Positions 22,291 through 25,563 of a stretch of DNA of 25,563 bases are shown here, piece by piece. How positions within the stretch are numbered: the stretch's first letter is position 1; each line of letters begins with the position of its first letter. The position numbers were made by a program, and so were the translations under genes. The DNA lies in the IMG/VR virus record IMGVR_UViG_3300032676_000823, positions 1 to 25,563 of that record; one strand, 5' to 3'. The stretch is from a virus. The notes beneath the pieces were generated by a model that saw only the letters and a list, made by a program, of their open reading frames with translations, did not search any database and was not told where the DNA came from.

Positions 22291-22308
22291 GGATTAGTGA
22301 TGCAATCC
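22291..22308 (+). promoter_or_regulatory. Stem-loop with NGTGATGC loop, copy 4, over a start codon
   Basis: GGATT (22291-22295) pairs perfectly with AATCC (22304-22308) around AGTGATGC. The GGA of the Shine-Dalgarno (AAAGGA) is in the stem, and the ATG of the glycosyltransferase gene (22300-22302) is in the loop. This can mask the ribosome-binding site, and is the clearest case of translational control among the four hairpins. Confidence 0.55.
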
Positions 22309-23544
22309 CCAAAATATTCGGTAGTGATACCGACTTACAATAATTGTGAGAAATATCTAAAACCTTGTATTGATTCCATAATCAAATACACAGAAATGAC
22401 TGACATAGAGTTGGTCATTTCTGCTAATGGCTGTACTGATAACACTAAAGCGTATTTACAATATTTAAAAACTGCTATTCCTAATATGCAATGGTGGTGG
22501 AATGATGAACCTCTAGGCTTTGCCAAAGCCACTAATGTCGGTATTAAAGCCGCTAAAACAGATAAAATAGTATTGCTTAACAATGATACTTTGTTGTTAG
22601 AACAACCAAAAAATCAATGGTTAAATAGGTTAGATGATTTTCATGCTGACATATCTTCAGTATTAACCCTACATTCTAAAATTACACAACAAAAGTTTGG
22701 TGTTTTCTTTTGCACAATGATTGATAAAAAAGTATTTCAAACTATTGGTTTATTGGATGAAAATTTTGAAACTGGTGGATGTGAAGATATAGATTTTTGC
22801 TTTAGGGCAGATCAGAATGGTTTTAGCCTTGTAGATGTTGGCTCTAAAGGTGATTTCCCTATTTATCATGTAGCAGAGGGAACAGTTCATGATCCTGAAT
22901 TGGTATCAGATTGGGAGCAAAAGTTTTATAAAAATGAATTGAAATTAGCCAAGAAATACAACATGGATCACTATAGATATTTGCTTCAAAATAACTATGA
23001 AAGAGCCGTATTTCTTAAAGGTGATCCAGTATTTCCTAGAGAAACTCAAAGGTATCAATGGGCTAGGCAAAATTTAAGAGGTACATCTATATTAGAGATT
23101 GGTTGTTCTACTGGGTATGGATGTCAATTTTTACCTGATAACTATACTTATATGGGTATAGATTACGATCCAATTATTATTCAAATTGCTAAAGAACAAG
23201 AATGGCGAGCTAATTGCGAATTTGTTAATGTTGATATTAATAAAATTGGAATTGACCACTACGACATTATTATTGCTTTTGAAGTAATTGAGCATTTAGA
23301 CAATGGTTTAGAGATTGTTGAAATGCTTAAACGACATTGCAAACGACTTTTAATTACAGTTCCCCATAATGAGCCTAAAGGCTTTTGGGGTGAACACCAT
23401 AAATTGCATGGTTTAAATGAAAGTAATTTTTCTGGTTTTCATTTTAATTACATTAACCATAATGGTGAAATATCAGATGTAATGCAAGAAGTTACACCTG
23501 AAAACCCAAGTAACTTAATGATTTGTAGGTGGGATAATGCCTAA
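22300..23544 (+). CDS. Bifunctional glycosyltransferase (GT2) - SAM methyltransferase
   Basis: I choose ATG 22300 (414 residues), 6 nt after AAAGGA, over the GTG one codon earlier. Residues 1-210 are a GT-A fold family 2 transferase: YSVVIPTYNN (6-15), a metal-site NND at 94-96, and GGCEDIDFCFRA (159-170) with the catalytic-type Glu-Asp. Residues about 240-414 are a class I SAM-dependent methyltransferase: motif I ILEIGCSTGYG (264-274), an acidic motif in MGIDYD, and FEVIEHL (327-333). The fusion would add a sugar and methylate it, or modify a sugar made by its neighbours. Its start lies 14 nt after the fibre stop, and it overlaps the next gene by 8 nt. Confidence 0.8.
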   Translation: MQSPKYSVVIPTYNNCEKYLKPCIDSIIKYTEMTDIELVISANGCTDNTKAYLQYLKTAIPNMQWWWNDEPLGFAKATNVGIKAAKTDKIVLLNNDTLLLEQPKNQWLNRLDDFHADISSVLTLHSKITQQKFGVFFCTMIDKKVFQTIGLLDENFETGGCEDIDFCFRADQNGFSLVDVGSKGDFPIYHVAEGTVHDPELVSDWEQKFYKNELKLAKKYNMDHYRYLLQNNYERAVFLKGDPVFPRETQRYQWARQNLRGTSILEIGCSTGYGCQFLPDNYTYMGIDYDPIIIQIAKEQEWRANCEFVNVDINKIGIDHYDIIIAFEVIEHLDNGLEIVEMLKRHCKRLLITVPHNEPKGFWGEHHKLHGLNESNFSGFHFNYINHNGEISDVMQEVTPENPSNLMICRWDNA

Positions 23545-24508
23545 AATACTATGCTCAATAGCAACTAGGGGGCGTTATCACACAACGCTTCCTTTAGTTT
23601 TAGAAGCTGTTATTAATCAAACTTGGCTACCTAACAAAATTGTTATTTTTGACGACAATGATGAACCCCAAGATATGCGAAAAGAAATGATTTATCAGCA
23701 TTTCTTTCAAATAATGGCTATTAAAGGTATTGAATGGGAGTGGTTATTTGCTGAAAAAAAAGGACAACATCACATTCATCAAATGGCTAATCGTATGGAT
23801 TTTGATTGGGTTTGGCGTGTAGATGATGATTGCGTTCCTGAAGCCACAGTCTTGCAAAGCCTGTATAGCCATGCTACACAGTTTCCCAATGTTGGGGCTG
23901 TAGGTGGTGCAATTCTTACTCCACCATTACAAGATACTTCTAAATCTACGGGGTTAATTAAAAACATTGATTCTGAGCCTAATATTCAATGGAATTTTAT
24001 TGATGGCATTAGGGAAGTAGAGCATTTACATTGTTCTTTTTTATATCGGGCAGGGGTCTATGACTTTAATTTAGGTCTTTCCAGAGTAGCTCATCGTGAA
24101 GAAACGCTATTTACCTATGGTTTATACAAAAAAGGATATAAAGTATTGGTTGTACCTAATGCTGTTTCTTGGCACATGAAAAACCCTCAAGGGGGTATTC
24201 GTGCTGAAACAAAGAAGGAGATGTACGACCATGACGAACAAATATTTAGAAACACACTCAGTTTTAATGACAATACTGTTGTTGTTCTCAATTCTGGACT
24301 TGGGGATCATATTGTATTTAATTCCATATTGGGTTCTATCAAAAATCCAGTTGTCTTTGGTTGCTATCCTGAAATAATCCCTTGTCGTTCTATAGCTGAA
24401 GCACAGCACCTTTTTGGTAACATAGATCAATGGAATATCTATGGCAAGATGGATCAATGGAAGTGGACTGATAGCTTAGAAAATGCCTACAGAAAGCTTT
24501 ATTTATGA
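23537..24508 (+). CDS. GT2 glycosyltransferase with C-terminal half of a GT-B (GT9-like) fold
   Basis: In this 323-residue protein, residues 1-240 form a GT-A domain: CSIATRGRY (5-13), IVIFDDND (35-42), and the DxD motif in WRVDDDCV (93-100). An acceptor-side AHREETLFTYGL (185-196) and His213 in VSWHMK follow. Residues about 246-323 do not belong to that fold. NTVVVLNSGLGDHIVFNSIL looks like the N-terminal Rossmann beta-alpha unit of ADP-heptose-type (GT9) transferases, with the glycine loop SGLGDHI. The other half is the next gene, overlapping by 4 nt, so the two may assemble. The sugar is unknown. Confidence 0.7.
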   Translation: MPKILCSIATRGRYHTTLPLVLEAVINQTWLPNKIVIFDDNDEPQDMRKEMIYQHFFQIMAIKGIEWEWLFAEKKGQHHIHQMANRMDFDWVWRVDDDCVPEATVLQSLYSHATQFPNVGAVGGAILTPPLQDTSKSTGLIKNIDSEPNIQWNFIDGIREVEHLHCSFLYRAGVYDFNLGLSRVAHREETLFTYGLYKKGYKVLVVPNAVSWHMKNPQGGIRAETKKEMYDHDEQIFRNTLSFNDNTVVVLNSGLGDHIVFNSILGSIKNPVVFGCYPEIIPCRSIAEAQHLFGNIDQWNIYGKMDQWKWTDSLENAYRKLYL

Positions 24509-24933
24509 TAATCATTCACCCTTTTGCCAAACCATTAAGAAATGGCAAAACTAACCCTAAAAACTACCCTTATTGGAAACAATTAATCTCCATGATTAAT
24601 GAACCTATTATTCAAATAGGCGTAGAAGGAGAAGAACAGTTAGTTTATGATTTTCGTAAAAATTTGCCAATCCCAGAACTTAGAAAGTTAATCCAAGAAT
24701 GTCGAATTTGGATTGGCGTAGACAGCTTTTTTCAGCATTTAGCTTGGGATGAAAAAAAATCGGGCATTGTTCTTTGGTCAGTATCAGACCCATTGATATT
24801 TGGACACCCAGAAAACACCAATTTACTTGAAAATCGTGATAATCTATCAAAAAATCAGTTTCTTTGGTGGGAAGCAACAGAACATAATCCTAGTAGTTTT
24901 GTAAAGCCAGAGATTGTTAAAAATTATTTATAA
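24505..24933 (+). CDS. C-terminal half of a GT9-like (GT-B) glycosyltransferase
   Basis: This 142-residue protein begins at the point where a GT-B enzyme's second Rossmann domain would start: MIIIHPFAK, then WKQLISM. It carries IIQIGVEGEEQLV (about 35-47) and LIQECRIWIGVDSFFQHLAW (about 62-81), the GT9-type pattern in which the nucleotide-sugar binds between the GvDs and a downstream His. A helix ends the protein. The missing N-terminal half is the tail of the preceding gene, and the two overlap (ATGA). It is either a working split enzyme or the remains of a fission. Confidence 0.65.
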   Translation: MIIIHPFAKPLRNGKTNPKNYPYWKQLISMINEPIIQIGVEGEEQLVYDFRKNLPIPELRKLIQECRIWIGVDSFFQHLAWDEKKSGIVLWSVSDPLIFGHPENTNLLENRDNLSKNQFLWWEATEHNPSSFVKPEIVKNYL

Positions 24934-24944
24934 AAAGGCTTTTT

Positions 24945-25205
24945 ATGTTTGACCAAACACTTTTTAATTATGCGTTAGCTTTATGTGGTGCTTTGGGCGG
25001 ATGGGTTCTAAAAGTTATTTGGGATGCAGTTAAAGATTTACAAGCGGCAGATAAGGTTTTGGTAGAAAAAGTAAACACTATTGAGATTCTTATAGCTGGA
25101 AACTATATGTCTAAATCAGATTTTGACAAAATTGCCGCCGCTATTTTTGCAAAATTAGACAAAATAGATGATAAGTTGGATAGAAAGGCAGATAAAAATG
25201 TTTAA
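24945..25205 (+). CDS. Membrane-anchored coiled-coil protein (lysis-cassette type)
   Basis: In this 86-residue protein, residues 5-26 (TLFNYALALCGALGGWVLKVIW) form one hydrophobic segment, and the rest is charged and helical (LQAADKVLVEKVNTIEILIAG, then FDKIAAAIFAKLDKIDDKLDRKADK). I recall this layout in small proteins next to phage lysis genes and at fibre gene ends, often called hypothetical. It might be a spanin-like or holin-associated protein. GGC-rich Shine-Dalgarno sequence is weak (AAAAGG). It overlaps the next gene by 8 nt. Confidence 0.5.
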   Translation: MFDQTLFNYALALCGALGGWVLKVIWDAVKDLQAADKVLVEKVNTIEILIAGNYMSKSDFDKIAAAIFAKLDKIDDKLDRKADKNV

Positions 25206-25347
25206 AACTATTTGTGCTTTACTTCGTAAAAAACCTGAACCAGCTATTATTCCAGTTTTTCCTGTTAAAAAGAAACCAGTAGCCAAAAAAGTAGCGGCTA
25301 AAACTGTTAAAAAAACTGTTAAAAAACCTGCCCCTAAAAAGAAATGA
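25198..25347 (+). CDS. Very small lysine-rich basic protein
   Basis: This 49-residue ORF starts at ATG 25198 inside the upstream gene and ends at TGA 25345-25347, overlapping the next start (ATGA). After a short hydrophobic start (MFKTICALLRKK), it is almost entirely Lys, Ala, Pro and Val, with tandem KK(P/T)V-type units resembling histone H1 or HU-like C-terminal tails. The coupling to its neighbours on both sides supports translation. It could bind nucleic acid, act on the membrane, or be a non-structured filler; function unknown. Confidence 0.5.
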   Translation: MFKTICALLRKKPEPAIIPVFPVKKKPVAKKVAAKTVKKTVKKPAPKKK

Positions 25348-25526
25348 AAGCCCACAAATCGAAAACCATGTGGTTTTCTTTAGCATTAGTAGTATTTGGT
25401 GCTTTATTTGATAACTTATCCTATGTCCAAAACATTATTGATCCAAAATATTATGGCTTTATCATTATTGCTATTGGCATTATCGTTGCTGTACTTCGCT
25501 TTGTGACATCAAAGCCTATTCAATAA
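25344..25526 (+). CDS. Holin-like small membrane protein
   Basis: This 60-residue protein has two predicted membrane segments (MWFSLALVVFGALF, about residues 9-22; YYGFIIIAIGIIVAVLRFV, about 36-54) and a short basic N-terminus (MKAHKSK). KSKTMWFSL, then a Gly/Ile-rich helix ending VLRFVTSKPI, is a pattern I associate with class II-type phage holins. Its position at the end of the late region, next to the coiled-coil membrane protein, fits. No endolysin or further lysis gene is visible before the window ends. Confidence 0.6.
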   Translation: MKAHKSKTMWFSLALVVFGALFDNLSYVQNIIDPKYYGFIIIAIGIIVAVLRFVTSKPIQ

Positions 25527-25563
25527 TGTTTCCATTATCCATAAATAGTTACATAATGATTGG

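Noticed and set aside
96-25355. All minus-strand ORFs of 60-132 residues
   Set aside because: Each lies opposite a well-supported + strand gene, has no neighbour or ribosome-binding site, and gives implausible proteins.
1-25563. Prophage signs: integrase, attachment sites or tRNA
   Set aside because: None seen on either strand; the window is solid late structural module.

Overview
The window is the late structural module of a contractile-tailed dsDNA bacteriophage (myovirus-type Caudoviricetes). It is AT-rich and tightly packed, and every supported gene lies on the + strand. Head, tail, baseplate, fibre, glycosyltransferase and lysis-type genes follow one another with 1-8 nt overlaps (TAATG, ATGA). 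I see no integrase, tRNA, IS element or bacterial gene. The baseplate gene order and a Pam3 gp18-like plug protein suggest the simple-baseplate myoviruses typified by cyanophage Pam3. A 2OG-Fe(II) oxygenase and a small protein of a type I associate with aquatic T4-like phages suggest an aquatic source. The host cannot be named from this sequence.

Layout. 1-1809: end of a head gene, a head structural protein and a major capsid protein, closed by a UUCG-loop terminator. 1860-2492: a one-gene unit with a structured leader, a small basic-tailed protein ending in an AT-hook-like motif, and a second UUCG terminator. 2529-4500: three head-completion or neck proteins. 4554-7376: a small beta protein, the tail sheath, the tail tube, and a tail assembly chaperone pair made by programmed -1 frameshifting. 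7393-13868: a short tape measure with a C-terminal M15-peptidase-like domain, then a Dit-like protein, baseplate plug, hub, spike, gp25-like, gpJ-like and wedge/tail protein I-like genes. 13879-18615: fibre and adhesin genes, including a glycine-rich adhesin, plus the oxygenase and small unknowns. 18638-22285: a 1215-residue fibre built largely of Gly-X-Ser triplets and ending in an S74 intramolecular chaperone. 22300-24933: three sugar-transfer genes (a GT2-methyltransferase fusion, a GT2 with half of a GT9-like fold, and the other half as its own gene). 24945-25526: a membrane-anchored coiled-coil protein, a tiny lysine-rich protein and a holin-like protein.

The most interesting signals are these. 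(1) A stem-loop occurs four times with the same loop, NGTGATGC, but different perfectly paired stems, at or near the 5' end of genes (1868, 6692, 17136, 22291). In one case the start codon is in the loop and the Shine-Dalgarno is in the stem. In two cases the loop ATG opens a very short ORF that ends at the next gene's start region. (2) The tail chaperone has a T_TTT_TTT slippery site, a 6-nt spacer, a 9-bp stem and a possible pseudoknot. (3) A serine-rich collagen-like fibre sits directly upstream of a glycosyltransferase cassette, which suggests virion glycosylation. (4) A GT-B-type enzyme appears split across two overlapping genes. (5) Similar small beta domains are inserted in both the sheath and the gpJ-like wedge protein.
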